A stretch of 64,000 nt of DNA from NCBI GenBank assembly GCA_051846895.1, contig JBPYCQ010000006.1:163617-227616 (forward strand), written 5' to 3'. The position numbers and the translations under genes were made by a program. Numbering within the stretch: position 1 is the first letter of the stretch; every line of letters starts with the position of its first letter. The DNA is from CALKAL01 sp051846895 (GTDB lineage Bacteria > Bacillota > Bacilli > Bacillales > Alkalibacillaceae). The notes under the pieces were generated by a model. It was not told where the DNA came from. It was given only the letters and a program-made list of their open reading frames with translations, and did not search any database. Below are positions 1 through 8,115 of this stretch, piece after piece.

Positions 1-1523
1 AGTGATTTTTCAAAAGGAATAACGGTGTGAAAGTAGTTCGGTTGCTTGTTGTCCGAAGCTTCAAACCCATCTTCCCAAAAGCCAGTGACTGTGTGGGGTA
101 TTTTTAATTGTTTAAGCACTTCATGATAGATGATTGCTGCTTTTTTTGTTTCATCCATTTTGTTGTACATGGAGGCCGAGCAGTCAATCAACAACGTAAA
201 CGCAGCGTCAATTTCATTTGAGTCTAAATCTTTTTTATAAAACACTCTAGGATTGTCATCTATGATGAGTGGAATGAGTTGTTTTTTTGCCAGTCTGCCG
301 TACAGTAGGTGAGAGCGTGCTGTATTCTTCTTATAATCAAGGGCATCTTCAATGGTCCTTTTTAATTGTTTAATAACGGGTGTCACTTCATTTACAAACG
401 ATTGATAGTCTTGTATGTCATCAAAGCTTGGCGTTGTCGTTTTTTTAAACTGTTTAACTGCATGAACATTTTCTTTACCATAGCGGCTAGATTTTGAGGC
501 TTGATCATTTTTTTGTTCATTGAGACTTTCAAGCTTGGAGTAATCAGTTTGTTTACTCATGCCAGAAAACCCTTGAACACTTGCCATCGCTTGATCTCCA
601 TCTTCACTGTCCCGAGCACCGTCGCCTAATATATTCGTTTTCGTTCCGTGTTCAAGTTCGTAGCGTAGAAAACTTTGCTTTCGATCACTATTTTCATTTT
701 CTCGATGCCAAGTTGAAAACTGTTCGTTAATCACTTCATCTTCATCTTCCAACAGTTCGCGGTCATCGTTATCGAGTTCATCATGTCGCTTTAAATCGTC
801 AATCAGCCATTCGTGATGTAGTTCGGTTTCATGATTAATCGGAGCAACAAAATATGTGTTGACAGAATCTGAATAACTCCCCTTAACATGATTCATAATC
901 TGTAGTGTTAAATCAACAATCTCCTTCGTCGAAGCTGCTTCAAAAAGTGACGTTAGTAGTGGTTGCAGTCTATTCATCATCTCAACTTGTTCCTGTTTAC
1001 TATTAGGAAAATTCAGGACCGGGGTGTCAGAAGTTAATGTTAAATAGATCATGCAAAACAATTCATCTGTCGGGAAATTACGCATCACATTCGTTTCAAG
1101 CTGTGTTTCAAAATAGTGGGTCATCGTCTTTTTCCTAACATTGAACCATTTAGCCGTTCCTTTTCTTTCACGCCGAATGACTTCTTCAAGGCGCAAATCT
1201 TCTAATAACGTAAATAATTGGGTTAAAAAAAAAGGTAGCTCCGAACGATTCAAAGCGGCTTGCAGACGTTTCCATTCCTTCGTTGATGTGTGATAAAGCG
1301 TTCCAAGCACCCTAAGCATGACATCTGTTTTATAGCCTGCTTGTTTAGTTTCATACGGGTAATGATCCCAAAAGCGGCTTGCGGTCACTTTGAATTGCTG
1401 TAAATCAACGTACGACCCAAACTGATATTCAAAATTCAATTCTTTTTGTTTAGATAAAATCGCCGTTAAATCAATAAGTTCTGCAAAAAGATTAGCATCA
1501 ACGACTGAGTTGTTAAATTTCAT
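1..1523 (-). CDS. VWA-domain protein, YojO-like (C-terminus cut by window edge)
   Basis: I translated this frame by hand: it opens at an ATG at 1523 (MKFNNSVVDANLF) and runs off the left edge without a stop, giving at least 507 residues. A central Glu/Asp-rich region is followed by a von Willebrand A domain that begins FTLLIDCSASMYNK. DCSASM at about residues 447-452 is the metal-ion adhesion (DxSxS) motif. It starts 10 bp after the stop of the AAA ATPase gene upstream, so the two form an operon. VWA proteins paired with MoxR/NorQ-type ATPases act as chaperone or metal-insertion pairs (B. subtilis yojN-yojO, norQ-norD). The substrate here is unknown. Confidence 0.85.
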   Translation of the reverse strand, partial: MKFNNSVVDANLFAELIDLTAILSKQKELNFEYQFGSYVDLQQFKVTASRFWDHYPYETKQAGYKTDVMLRVLGTLYHTSTKEWKRLQAALNRSELPFFLTQLFTLLEDLRLEEVIRRERKGTAKWFNVRKKTMTHYFETQLETNVMRNFPTDELFCMIYLTLTSDTPVLNFPNSKQEQVEMMNRLQPLLTSLFEAASTKEIVDLTLQIMNHVKGSYSDSVNTYFVAPINHETELHHEWLIDDLKRHDELDNDDRELLEDEDEVINEQFSTWHRENENSDRKQSFLRYELEHGTKTNILGDGARDSEDGDQAMASVQGFSGMSKQTDYSKLESLNEQKNDQASKSSRYGKENVHAVKQFKKTTTPSFDDIQDYQSFVNEVTPVIKQLKRTIEDALDYKKNTARSHLLYGRLAKKQLIPLIIDDNPRVFYKKDLDSNEIDAAFTLLIDCSASMYNKMDETKKAAIIYHEVLKQLKIPHTVTGFWEDGFEASDNKQPNYFHTVIPFEKS

Positions 1524-1533
1524 AGACTCACCC

Positions 1534-2412
1534 TCAATTGAATAACGTCTCTGTTAGATTTCGGACAACTTCTTTTTCCCGATTATCTTCAAGCTTATCG
1601 ATGATGGAACGTAGAATGGCACGTTTAGGTGGAATAAGCTCGCTTAAATCACACGCATCTAATAACGCACGAATACTCGCCGCATCTTCAGATATTTTCC
1701 CTTGATAGGCAGCTTCAATTAAATCACTCGAAAGTTTAACAAAAGTATTTATAAGTGAATCATCTGACAAATTCGTGCTACTTTTGATCAAAGACTTAAG
1801 CTTTTCACCTTGAATATAAGGAACCTCCAACACAATAAAACGGTTTTTTAACGCTTCATTAAGACGAGTCGTTCCGATATATCCTTCATTAATCGCCGCA
1901 ATGACATTAAATCCGCCCTTAGCTCGGATGGTTTCATTAGTGAAAGGGTTTGTAATCGTGCGACGGTAATCTAAGACACCATTAATGATCGGTAACGTCT
2001 CAGGCTTAGCCATATTAATCTCATCAATATATAAAAAGTGACCGTGCTGTAACGCTTGAGTGAGCGGACCAGGAACGAAATCAATGATTTGCTTACCATC
2101 TTTATAATTAATCGTCTTAAACCCTAAAAAACTTTCCGCATCTAAATCAACCGAGCAATTCACACTAAACATCGGCTGATTGAATAAGTGAGAAAGCGTT
2201 TCTGCTAGCTTCGTTTTCCCAGATCCTGTTGGGCCCTTTAGTAAAATATTTTTCCCTTGAGAAAGCGCCACAATAGCATCCGTGAACACATCATCATCAC
2301 TTGGGATATAGCCACTTTCACGAATGAAATGAGAAAACTCTGTTTCTTGTTTATTTTTATGTTGATGAATTAAATCAATTATTTTTTCAGGCAACTGTTC
2401 AACAATGTCCAT
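1534..2412 (-). CDS. MoxR/NorQ-type AAA+ ATPase, YojN-like
   Basis: This 292-residue AAA+ ATPase has Walker A GPTGSGKT (residues 60-67), Walker B LYIDEI (127-132), a sensor Asn in AAINEG (about 175) and an arginine-finger candidate in ALKNRF (about 191). The layout matches the NorQ/CbbQ/YojN branch, which remodels or activates a partner enzyme together with a VWA protein. The partner VWA gene follows after 10 bp. The start is supported by AGAAGGAGC upstream of the ATG at 2412. An array of CGCGCATAAA repeats lies between this start and the clpP terminator. The family call is firm; the target enzyme is not visible in the window. Confidence 0.88.
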   Translation of the reverse strand: MDIVEQLPEKIIDLIHQHKNKQETEFSHFIRESGYIPSDDDVFTDAIVALSQGKNILLKGPTGSGKTKLAETLSHLFNQPMFSVNCSVDLDAESFLGFKTINYKDGKQIIDFVPGPLTQALQHGHFLYIDEINMAKPETLPIINGVLDYRRTITNPFTNETIRAKGGFNVIAAINEGYIGTTRLNEALKNRFIVLEVPYIQGEKLKSLIKSSTNLSDDSLINTFVKLSSDLIEAAYQGKISEDAASIRALLDACDLSELIPPKRAILRSIIDKLEDNREKEVVRNLTETLFN

Positions 2413-2479
2413 ATGATAAGCTCCTTCTTATTTTTCTCTACTGCCCATTCTACTATAAAAGGGAGGGGGAGGGTCAATT

Positions 2480-2590
2480 CGCGCATAAAATGAAGAAAGC
2501 GCGCATAAATGAAAAAATCCGCGCATAAAATGAAAAAAATCGCGCATAAATCAAAAATTCCGCGCATAAAATAAAAAATTCGCGCATAAA
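2480..2590. repeat. Intergenic repeat array A: six copies of CGCGCATAAA
   Basis: Copies start at 2480, 2500, 2520, 2541, 2561 and 2581, so the spacing is 20 or 21 bp. The ten-base core is constant and the following 10-11 bases are A-rich and variable. The array lies between the clpP terminator and the start of the AAA gene, one base beyond the terminator stem. The varying spacing argues against coding. The same core forms array C near 22.8 kb. Confidence 0.9.
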
Positions 2591-2591
2591 A

Positions 2592-2627
2592 AAAAGCGGG
2601 GCTCATTTACATCGAGATCCCGCTTTT
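2592..2627 (-). terminator. clpP terminator (possibly bidirectional)
   Basis: AAAAGCGGG pairs with CCCGCTTTT, with an additional CTC/GAG pairing inside, and T-runs on both sides. It lies just beyond the clpP stop. Confidence 0.85.
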
Positions 2628-2632
2628 ATTAA

Positions 2633-3214
2633 TTATACTTTTTGCATGACTTCATCGATTAAGCCGTACTCTTTTGCACGTTCTGCCGACATGAAGTTAT
2701 CGCGATCTGTGTCGCGCTCAATGACTTCAAGTGGTTGACCAGTTCTATCAGCTAAAATTTGATTTAGCTTTTCGCGCATTTCAATAATACGTTTTGCATG
2801 AATTTGAATGTCTGCTGCTTGCCCTTGTGTACCACCTAATGGTTGGTGAATCATCACTTCACTGTTCGGTAAGCCATAACGTTTACCTTCTGCGCCGGAC
2901 GCGAGTAAGAAAGCACCCATTGAAGCTGCCATACCAACACAAATAGTTGAAACATCAGGCTTAATAAAGTTCATTGTATCGTAAATCGCCATTCCAGCTG
3001 TAATTGATCCACCTGGTGAGTTAATGTATAACGAAATGTCTTTATCAGGGTCCTCAGCTGCCAAGAAAAGCAATTGAGCAACAACAGAGTTAGCCACGTT
3101 GTCATCAATTGGACCTCCAAGCATAATAATGCGGTCTTTCAGTAGACGTGAATAAATATCATAAGCACGTTCACCGCGGTTTGTCTGTTCAATAACTGTA
3201 GGAATTAAATTCAT
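2633..3214 (-). CDS. clpP: ATP-dependent Clp protease proteolytic subunit ClpP
   Basis: ClpP is the serine peptidase that forms a two-ring chamber and degrades proteins fed to it by ClpC, ClpE or ClpX in the cytosol. The 193-residue protein has the usual length, with the catalytic triad Ser98 (GMAASMGAF), His123 (MIHQPLGG) and Asp172 (RDTDRDN). The start ATG at 3214 is preceded by AAAGGAGGAAAA. A sigma-A-type promoter overlapping a CtsR heptad repeat lies upstream, so heat and protein-stress control by CtsR is expected. The gene is monocistronic, with its own terminator 6 bp after the stop. Confidence 0.98.
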   Translation of the reverse strand: MNLIPTVIEQTNRGERAYDIYSRLLKDRIIMLGGPIDDNVANSVVAQLLFLAAEDPDKDISLYINSPGGSITAGMAIYDTMNFIKPDVSTICVGMAASMGAFLLASGAEGKRYGLPNSEVMIHQPLGGTQGQAADIQIHAKRIIEMREKLNQILADRTGQPLEVIERDTDRDNFMSAERAKEYGLIDEVMQKV

Positions 3215-3256
3215 TTTATTTTCCTCCTTTTCAAGCTAAAATTCTTTTCAATTAAA

Positions 3257-3286
3257 ATATTACTCCTTTGGTCAATAAAGGTCAAA
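3257..3286 (-). promoter_or_regulatory. clpP promoter overlapped by CtsR box
   Basis: On the minus strand TTGACC (3280-3285), a 17-bp spacer and TATAAT-like TAATAT (3257-3262) form a promoter. On the plus strand GGTCAATAAAGGTCAAA (3270-3286) fits the CtsR tandem-heptad consensus RGTCAAANANRGTCAAA with one mismatch and covers the -35 box, so CtsR binding would block RNA polymerase. Confidence 0.85.
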
Positions 3287-3370
3287 CAAAAAGATGCGAG
3301 TATGTACACAAACAATTTAGCCAAAAGTGTACTTATTTAAACATCTATTTTATTTGGTAACAATGTATGC

Positions 3371-3399
3371 TTGAATTATATCGAAAGTAGAAGTATAAT
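3371..3399 (+). promoter_or_regulatory. Promoter of tRNA-Arg
   Basis: TTGAAT (3371-3376), a 17-bp spacer and a perfect TATAAT (3394-3399), placed about 50 bp before the tRNA gene. Confidence 0.7.
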
Positions 3400-3451
3400 T
3401 ACAAATGCGATTTTTAAATTAGTGCATCTTTTGCACGATTATTAAAAACAT

Positions 3452-3523
3452 GCCCTCGTGGTGTAATGGATAACACATAAGATTCCGGTTCTTACGCTGG
3501 GGGTTCGATTCCCTCCGAGGGCG
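3452..3523 (+). tRNA. tRNA-Arg (anticodon CCG)
   Basis: A full cloverleaf can be drawn. The acceptor is GCCCTCG/CGAGGGC. The D stem is GTGT/ACAC. The anticodon stem TAAGA/TCTTA holds the loop TTCCGGT, giving anticodon CCG, which reads CGG. The T arm is GGGGG-TTCGATT-CCCTC and the discriminator is G. CCA is not encoded. A single tRNA outside any rRNA cluster. Confidence 0.95.
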
Positions 3524-3565
3524 TTAGTTATGCCAATTTATATAATGCCTTATACATTCACGACT

Positions 3566-4606
3566 TCAATTAATATATAAAGAACTAAAAGTATCAACGT
3601 CTTCTTCATTACTTCCAAATTTTAAATAAACTCTACCGTGATCATCATAGTAATAAAGGTAATAACCACTTCCAGTCTCACTATACCCTTCAGCATCAGG
3701 TTCACCTATTTTAGAAATAATCATATCTCTACTCATATTAATTGGAATTAAATATTGAACAATTCCTAATGCAGGGTTTTCTTCATAGCCATACTCAACA
3801 CCAAACCCGCAACGACAATCTTCATAAACTAACCAAACGAGTCCTTCGGCTGGGTCTGATTTGTAATCAGGGAGTCCCATGTAATTTTTAATAAGAGATT
3901 GTCCGGATGTGTTTAATGGTGGTTTGATATTCTCAACTTTTCCTTCTAATGCATTTTCAATAAAACTTGGGTTATCAAGTATTAAATTGTTTTGTTCAAC
4001 GTCTAAATTTAAGTTGTACCAGCTTTTTAAATTGTTTTTTTCTTCTGCAAGATTGTATTTATAAAGATCGTTCATTAATATATTGATGACTTGATCGCTT
4101 AATAAGTAGTATGGTTCTTCTCCAACGGGTTGGTATACTCCCGTAAACTCTATTCCGTTTGCAGTCCTAATCGCTTTCATCCATACATGATATTTTGCTT
4201 GATCCCCATTACTATATATAAGGGTGTATTCGGTAGGTGTGAACATGCTTTCGAACGGAAAATCAGTTTCCTGGGAAGAATTCACAAACTCTTCTTTAAT
4301 ACTATTAAATGTTTGTTCATTAAAATCCGCAGCACTATAATGGACAGTTTCAATTAAGTTTTTTTCAATTACTTTTTCTAAAGTGACCGCATCTTTGCTT
4401 CCAAGACTTAAATCCTGGCCAAACATGGGTAAAAGTAAAATAATCAACAAAAGCGATGCCAGGGTTGTTGCAACGTATAGTTTTATTGGGTGATTCTTTT
4501 TATCTATAGTTAATTTTATCTTCTGGAAGGTTTCACGTTTCCGTTTATCATCACGTTTGATGTTTCCTAATTGTTTCAAGTTATCACTTATGTTTCTTCT
4601 GTCCAT
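3566..4606 (-). CDS. Membrane-anchored anti-sigma-like protein, partner of the adjacent ECF sigma gene
   Basis: This 346-residue protein has a basic cytoplasmic N-terminus (residues 1-40), one membrane segment at about 42-61 (LYVATTLASLLLIILLLPMF), and an extracytoplasmic C-terminal part of about 280 residues that I do not recognise. Its ATG at 4606 overlaps the 3' end of the sigma-factor frame by 19 bp, the usual translational coupling of ECF sigma/anti-sigma pairs. The inference is that it holds the sigma factor at the membrane. The sigma gene carries an in-frame TGA, so the anti-sigma may now be an orphan, although its own frame is intact. Confidence 0.65.
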   Translation of the reverse strand: MDRRNISDNLKQLGNIKRDDKRKRETFQKIKLTIDKKNHPIKLYVATTLASLLLIILLLPMFGQDLSLGSKDAVTLEKVIEKNLIETVHYSAADFNEQTFNSIKEEFVNSSQETDFPFESMFTPTEYTLIYSNGDQAKYHVWMKAIRTANGIEFTGVYQPVGEEPYYLLSDQVINILMNDLYKYNLAEEKNNLKSWYNLNLDVEQNNLILDNPSFIENALEGKVENIKPPLNTSGQSLIKNYMGLPDYKSDPAEGLVWLVYEDCRCGFGVEYGYEENPALGIVQYLIPINMSRDMIISKIGEPDAEGYSETGSGYYLYYYDDHGRVYLKFGSNEEDVDTFSSLYIN

Positions 4607-5103
4607 GTAATCTCTCCTTTCTTAATGTTTAATAACTTGGCTTCTAATGCTTTTATAGCTCGATGGTTCGTAAGTCTAACCTTATTCTCTGGCCAATTCA
4701 AAATTTGTGCGGTTTCTTTTATCGTAAATTCATAAATGTTTCATAAAATAATAACTTCTTTATAGGTGTGTTTAAGTGTTAATAAGGCTTGGTAGAGTTC
4801 TGCTATGCTTTCACTTTTTTCATAAAGAGATTCAGGCGTTTCATAATTTCCTTTGATTTCAGCGGAAAGTGAAGAAAATGAAAACTTTCTTTTCCTACGC
4901 CAATAATCGTACACAAGGTTTCGGGCAATCGTTATTAGCCATGTATCATAATTGGAATCGTTTCGGAACTTTTTAAGAGAGTTGTTGGCCCTAATGAAAA
5001 CATCGTGAGTTAAATCTTCAGCGAGGTCTTCTTTTCCAACTTGTAATAAAATGTAATTGTAAATTTTATCGCTGTATAATTCATATAATTTTTCCCAAGT
5101 CAT
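4588..5103 (-). pseudogene. ECF-type RNA polymerase sigma factor with in-frame TGA
   Basis: Residues 1-120 contain sigma region 2 (YSDKIYNYIL, EDLTHDVFIRA, NYDTWLITIARNLVYDYWRRK) and the start of region 4 (ALLTLKHTYKEVIIL). A TGA at 4743-4741 then interrupts the gene. The same frame continues with a good region 4 helix-turn-helix (NIYEFTIKETAQILNWPENK, then VRLTNHRAIKALEAK) to a TAA at 4590-4588, so the full frame would be 171 residues, normal for an ECF factor. In relatives an Arg usually follows VIIL, so CGA to TGA is the simplest cause. The start is supported by GAGGTGAAGAG. A truncated product would lack -35 recognition. Confidence 0.75.
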
Positions 5104-5132
5104 CTCTTCACCTCAATTCTTATTCAGACCAA

Positions 5133-5160
5133 TAGACGATTAACTACCCCTATTGTTTCA
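5133..5160 (-). promoter_or_regulatory. ECF-type autoregulatory promoter
   Basis: On the minus strand TGAAAC (5155-5160), a 16-bp spacer and CGTCTA (5133-5138) match the sigma-W/M-type consensus TGAAAC-N16-CGT. They stand about 30 bp before the start codon of the ECF gene, as expected for self-activation. Confidence 0.7.
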
Positions 5161-5339
5161 GTAAGTTTTATAAAATGTTAAAATTACCAACTTATGCTTT
5201 CAGTTTAGCACAAACAATTCTGAAAACTTACAGACGTAACGAGTAGTAAGGTACATTCTTTCAACGACATATTTATATAAATCAGTTTTTTATATACATA
5301 ATTGGATAAAATAAACTAAAGAGCTGGGGGTGAGTATTC

Positions 5340-5921
5340 ATGGATATCAGAGATTTAGTGATACTTATCATCATGATTATTGGTGGGGTAGGATGTATTT
5401 ATTTTATATCGATTGACTGGAGACGTTATGGATTGCTTTTTATCATAAGTGTCCTATCTGCGAATTTATTATGTTTTACTTTTACATACTTCGGGTTATA
5501 TTCTTTTCCATACAATCCATTACATGGAGGAGCATTAATGCCTTATGGGCTCGTTTCAACAGTTTTTCCGTTTCTCGTGCTTTTTAGTGTGAGGTATAGT
5601 CCAAAGAAGTGGGTGTGGAAAATCCCGTTTTATTGGGGGGTTATACATTTAGGGGTAACTGGGGAAGTGATTTTAAAAAGCACATCTATTTTTAAATTTG
5701 GACCTAAATGGGATCTGTGGGATAGTTATACGTTATGGTGGATTTATTATTTACTATTTGAGCTTTTAGGGGGCAAAATCATTCCAGATAGTCGCCGAAA
5801 ACCGATTGATGCTGAGGCGTTTTCCTATGGTCATTGGGCTTGGATTATTTTTCACGTGATTGTCATCGTAACAATCTTTCTAGCTGGAGTATATACAGGA
5901 GTAACAATTATAAAAAAATAG
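5340..5921 (+). CDS. CBO0543-family polytopic membrane protein
   Basis: This 193-residue hydrophobic protein has about five or six membrane segments (residues about 5-25, 31-52, 65-85, 92-108, 130-145 and 168-190). The segment after YSFPYNPLHGG and the Trp-rich stretch WDLWDSYTLWWIYYLLFE resemble the CBO0543 family of Firmicute membrane proteins of unknown function. The ATG at 5340 follows GGGGGTGAG. It converges with the DUF3231 gene; a shared hairpin covers both stops. No function can be given. Confidence 0.7.
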   Translation: MDIRDLVILIIMIIGGVGCIYFISIDWRRYGLLFIISVLSANLLCFTFTYFGLYSFPYNPLHGGALMPYGLVSTVFPFLVLFSVRYSPKKWVWKIPFYWGVIHLGVTGEVILKSTSIFKFGPKWDLWDSYTLWWIYYLLFELLGGKIIPDSRRKPIDAEAFSYGHWAWIIFHVIVIVTIFLAGVYTGVTIIKK

Positions 5922-5938
5922 CCACGTTATTGTGGCTA
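5919..5938. terminator. Bidirectional terminator between convergent genes
   Basis: TAGCCAC and GTGGCTA pair around a 6-nt loop. The stem includes the TAG stop of the plus-strand gene and the last codons of the minus-strand gene, with A/T runs on both sides. Confidence 0.75.
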
Positions 5939-6937
5939 CATAATTTTATCTCTATTAATCGCTTCGGGAGGTTGCTCCATCCAACCGTGGTCAATCATAA
6001 TGTTAGCTCCGTCTTCAACATATAATGACACATCTAATAAAAACTTAGCATACATCGCTCCAATGTCGCGTCGGCCATTTAAAGAAGCTCCGTTAGCATA
6101 TGTTCTTATTTTCATAGAGAACATATCAATTTTATGGAACATCATTAGCTTGTCAGAAAAAGGTGCAACCGTACTATCGGTGACGTAATGATCTTTCAGT
6201 GAAGGAGAAGGTAAATGATCATCGTTTAATTTTTTCATCGCTGCCTGAATATGCTTATGGTTAATCTCTTGTCCACGTAATAAATAATTTTTCACACGTT
6301 TATTTTTTGCTCCTTGGCTAAAACCGGTTATTATCGCCTTACTAGTTGTGTCATTATTTATGTTATCAAAAAGATGTGCAATTTCTAACCCATGTAATGG
6401 CCGTCTATCTCCCAAAAATCCTGTTAAATAACTTTGTTTTTTTACAAAATCGACTTTTTGCGGTGTCTGAATTTTTGGTGGTTCCATTAGAAGTCCTTTT
6501 TTTTGGAGTAAATCGTTAACATCTGTAATTAATTGTACGGTTGACTGTAGCGTTGTCACTAAAAATTCGCGGACGTCTTTTCTTGTGACCATAGCGATTC
6601 CTGCATTATAAATGCTCAATCCGGCTTTACCAGTATATTGTAAGTAATACAAATAAAAGTTATCGTGAAATAACCGAGGTGCTTCTAAATTAACGTCATT
6701 TTCATTAAAGCCTTGTGGTATTGGAAAATGGCTCTCTTCGAATATTTTAGTTGTATTTTTAATAATATACTCACTTAGTCCTAGAGCCTGTTTAATGATG
6801 GATTTTACTTCTTCATCGTCACAATGCTTGTAACAATGCTGCATCACACATTTGCCCATTGTATTACCGACGTATATAGACCAGAACTTCCCCATTTCAG
6901 CTGCTTGTAAAGATGTGTTTTTAATTTCTTTAGTCAT
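5936..6937 (-). CDS. DUF3231 family protein, two-domain form
   Basis: The 333-residue protein contains two successive helical repeats of the DUF3231 type (residues about 10-160 and 175-325), rich in His, Met and Tyr, with no signal peptide or membrane segment. DUF3231 proteins are common in spore-forming Bacilli and are distantly coat/ferritin-like helical bundles, but no activity is established. A single-domain relative is encoded at 28989-29489. The ATG at 6937 overlaps by ATGA the end of a 56-residue membrane ORF upstream, suggesting translational coupling. Confidence 0.8.
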   Translation of the reverse strand: MTKEIKNTSLQAAEMGKFWSIYVGNTMGKCVMQHCYKHCDDEEVKSIIKQALGLSEYIIKNTTKIFEESHFPIPQGFNENDVNLEAPRLFHDNFYLYYLQYTGKAGLSIYNAGIAMVTRKDVREFLVTTLQSTVQLITDVNDLLQKKGLLMEPPKIQTPQKVDFVKKQSYLTGFLGDRRPLHGLEIAHLFDNINNDTTSKAIITGFSQGAKNKRVKNYLLRGQEINHKHIQAAMKKLNDDHLPSPSLKDHYVTDSTVAPFSDKLMMFHKIDMFSMKIRTYANGASLNGRRDIGAMYAKFLLDVSLYVEDGANIMIDHGWMEQPPEAINRDKIM

Positions 6938-7104
6938 CCATTTACATCTCCAATCATTTGATTGATAATTGTTCTTAATCGGTTACGAATAAAACTACTG
7001 AATTGCTTTCTAAAGTAATAAAATGAATATAACAATCTTCTTGATCGCCTACTAATAAAAATTAGTAAAAATAATAGTACAACCATTAATATAAACTTCC
7101 GCAC
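6934..7104 (-). CDS. Small single-pass membrane peptide upstream of DUF3231 gene
   Basis: Translated by hand: GTG at 7104 preceded by AGGGTGA, 56 residues, beginning VRKFILMVVLLFLLIFISRR. It has one membrane segment followed by an Arg-rich amphipathic tail, and its TGA overlaps the next gene's ATG (ATGA). I do not recognise the family. The RBS and the overlap support it; the small size keeps confidence moderate. Confidence 0.5.
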   Translation of the reverse strand: MRKFILMVVLLFLLIFISRRSRRLLYSFYYFRKQFSSFIRNRLRTIINQMIGDVNG

Positions 7105-7236
7105 GAAAATCACCCTATTCGTTTTTTAGTGAAATTGAGTAAAATTATTTTTCACAATTATTCTTTTTTTATGTAAGGTTTTGCCTCTTCAAGGAAATAT
7201 TTGGTATCATAGATCTAAACAAGTTTGAGATTAGAG

Positions 7237-7491
7237 ATGCAAAGATTAGAATTTATTGGAGCGACTTTATTTTTATCAGGAATTCTATTGTTTGGGTTAG
7301 TACATTTAGCAATCGCTAATTATGTGCCTAACATGGTAGGTTGGAGTGATCCACCAGGTAAATTAGAGACCGTTCGTAAAGAGATAATGCTCAACACACC
7401 TTACTTTTTAAGTGTTTTTCTTATCATCGTCGGCGGACTTATTCTTTTTCTTAAAGTTATTAAAGCGTTAATAGTAAAGCGTTCAGAATAA
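7237..7491 (+). CDS. Small membrane protein, two membrane segments
   Basis: 84 residues from the ATG at 7237; a TTG at 7225 in the same frame would add four. Membrane segments lie at about residues 5-27 and 55-77, with a loop containing NYVPNMVGWSDPPGKLETVR between them. The RBS is weak for either start. A terminator hairpin directly follows the stop. The family is not recognised; a short Bacillus membrane protein of unknown function. Confidence 0.6.
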   Translation: MQRLEFIGATLFLSGILLFGLVHLAIANYVPNMVGWSDPPGKLETVRKEIMLNTPYFLSVFLIIVGGLILFLKVIKALIVKRSE

Positions 7492-7524
7492 GAAAAGAGG
7501 TGCTTGTTTGCACCCCTTTTTCTT
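7491..7524 (+). terminator. Terminator after small membrane protein gene
   Basis: AGAAAAGAGGTGC pairs with GCACCCCTTTTTCT around TTGTTT, with one mismatch. Confidence 0.8.
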
Positions 7525-7535
7525 CAGCTGAATTT

Positions 7536-7676
7536 TCAACGTTTTTTCTTTTTCTCATTACGCAAGTAGCCCATTGCCGCAGCATATGTTGAGGCGTTTT
7601 TAGGAAAGCCTTTTTTCATTAATTCCTTACTCGCTTTATTAATTTGTTCACCTGGTTGTTGTTCGGAGTGGTTTAT
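7536..7676 (-). CDS. 46-residue basic/Ala-rich small ORF without a canonical start
   Basis: On the minus strand a frame encodes NHSEQQPGEQINKASKELMK, then KGFPKNASTYAAAMGYLRNE and a Lys-rich end before TGA. A strong GAGGGGAGG lies upstream, but the only codon at proper spacing in this frame is ATA (7676). The ATG that touches the RBS is one base out of frame and meets a stop after 11 codons. Either the start is ATA, or a single extra A in an A-run broke a gene beginning MKNNHSEQQ. The composition recalls small spore proteins, but I cannot assign a family. Bases 7677-7857 hold only this RBS and AT-rich sequence before the next gene. Confidence 0.4.
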   Translation of the reverse strand: MNHSEQQPGEQINKASKELMKKGFPKNASTYAAAMGYLRNEKKKKR

Positions 7677-7857
7677 TTTTCATCCTCCCCTCGCTTTTAG
7701 TATGAGAATTTTTTCGATTTCATATTAGAAAAATATATAATTGTTTAAACTTTAATCACCATCATCCGTCAGCATTCCAAAAATCGTAGTAATTCGTTTC
7801 CGAAATCCAATATGTTATTATAAAACTAACAGAATCGCAAAATCAGGTGATGGACAC

Positions 7858-8112
7858 ATGGCTAACAAATTATATTTTTATACAAAACCAAACTGCAAAC
7901 TTTGTGATGAGGCAAAAGTTTTATTACTATCGTTACAAGCAGAGTATGGATTTGACATAATAGAACAAAATATTAATGATGATGAAGAGCTTTTGGAAAA
8001 ATATTTTATTGAAATTCCTGTTGTGCGAATTAACCAAGCTGAACTTACAGCAGCAGAGTTAGATTTGTACACGTTGGAAAGCTTTCTAAATACTCATTTC
8101 GCAAAAGACTAA
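7858..8112 (+). CDS. Glutaredoxin/thioredoxin-like small protein
   Basis: This 84-residue protein has the N-terminal beta strand and redox motif YTKPNCKLCDEAK with a CxxC at residues 13-16, and cis-Pro IPVV at about 54-56, as in the glutaredoxin-like DUF836 family. It probably acts as a cytosolic thiol-disulfide protein. The ATG at 7858 follows CAGGTGATGGAC. It sits just before the cggR promoter, a position seen in other Bacillaceae, but it is outside the CggR-controlled transcript. Confidence 0.8.
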   Translation: MANKLYFYTKPNCKLCDEAKVLLLSLQAEYGFDIIEQNINDDEELLEKYFIEIPVVRINQAELTAAELDLYTLESFLNTHFAKD

Positions 8113-8115
8113 TAT

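Noticed and set aside
4588..5103. Selenocysteine in the ECF sigma factor
   Set aside because: The TGA replaces an expected Arg, no Cys is conserved there, and no stable hairpin with a GC stem follows at SECIS distance.
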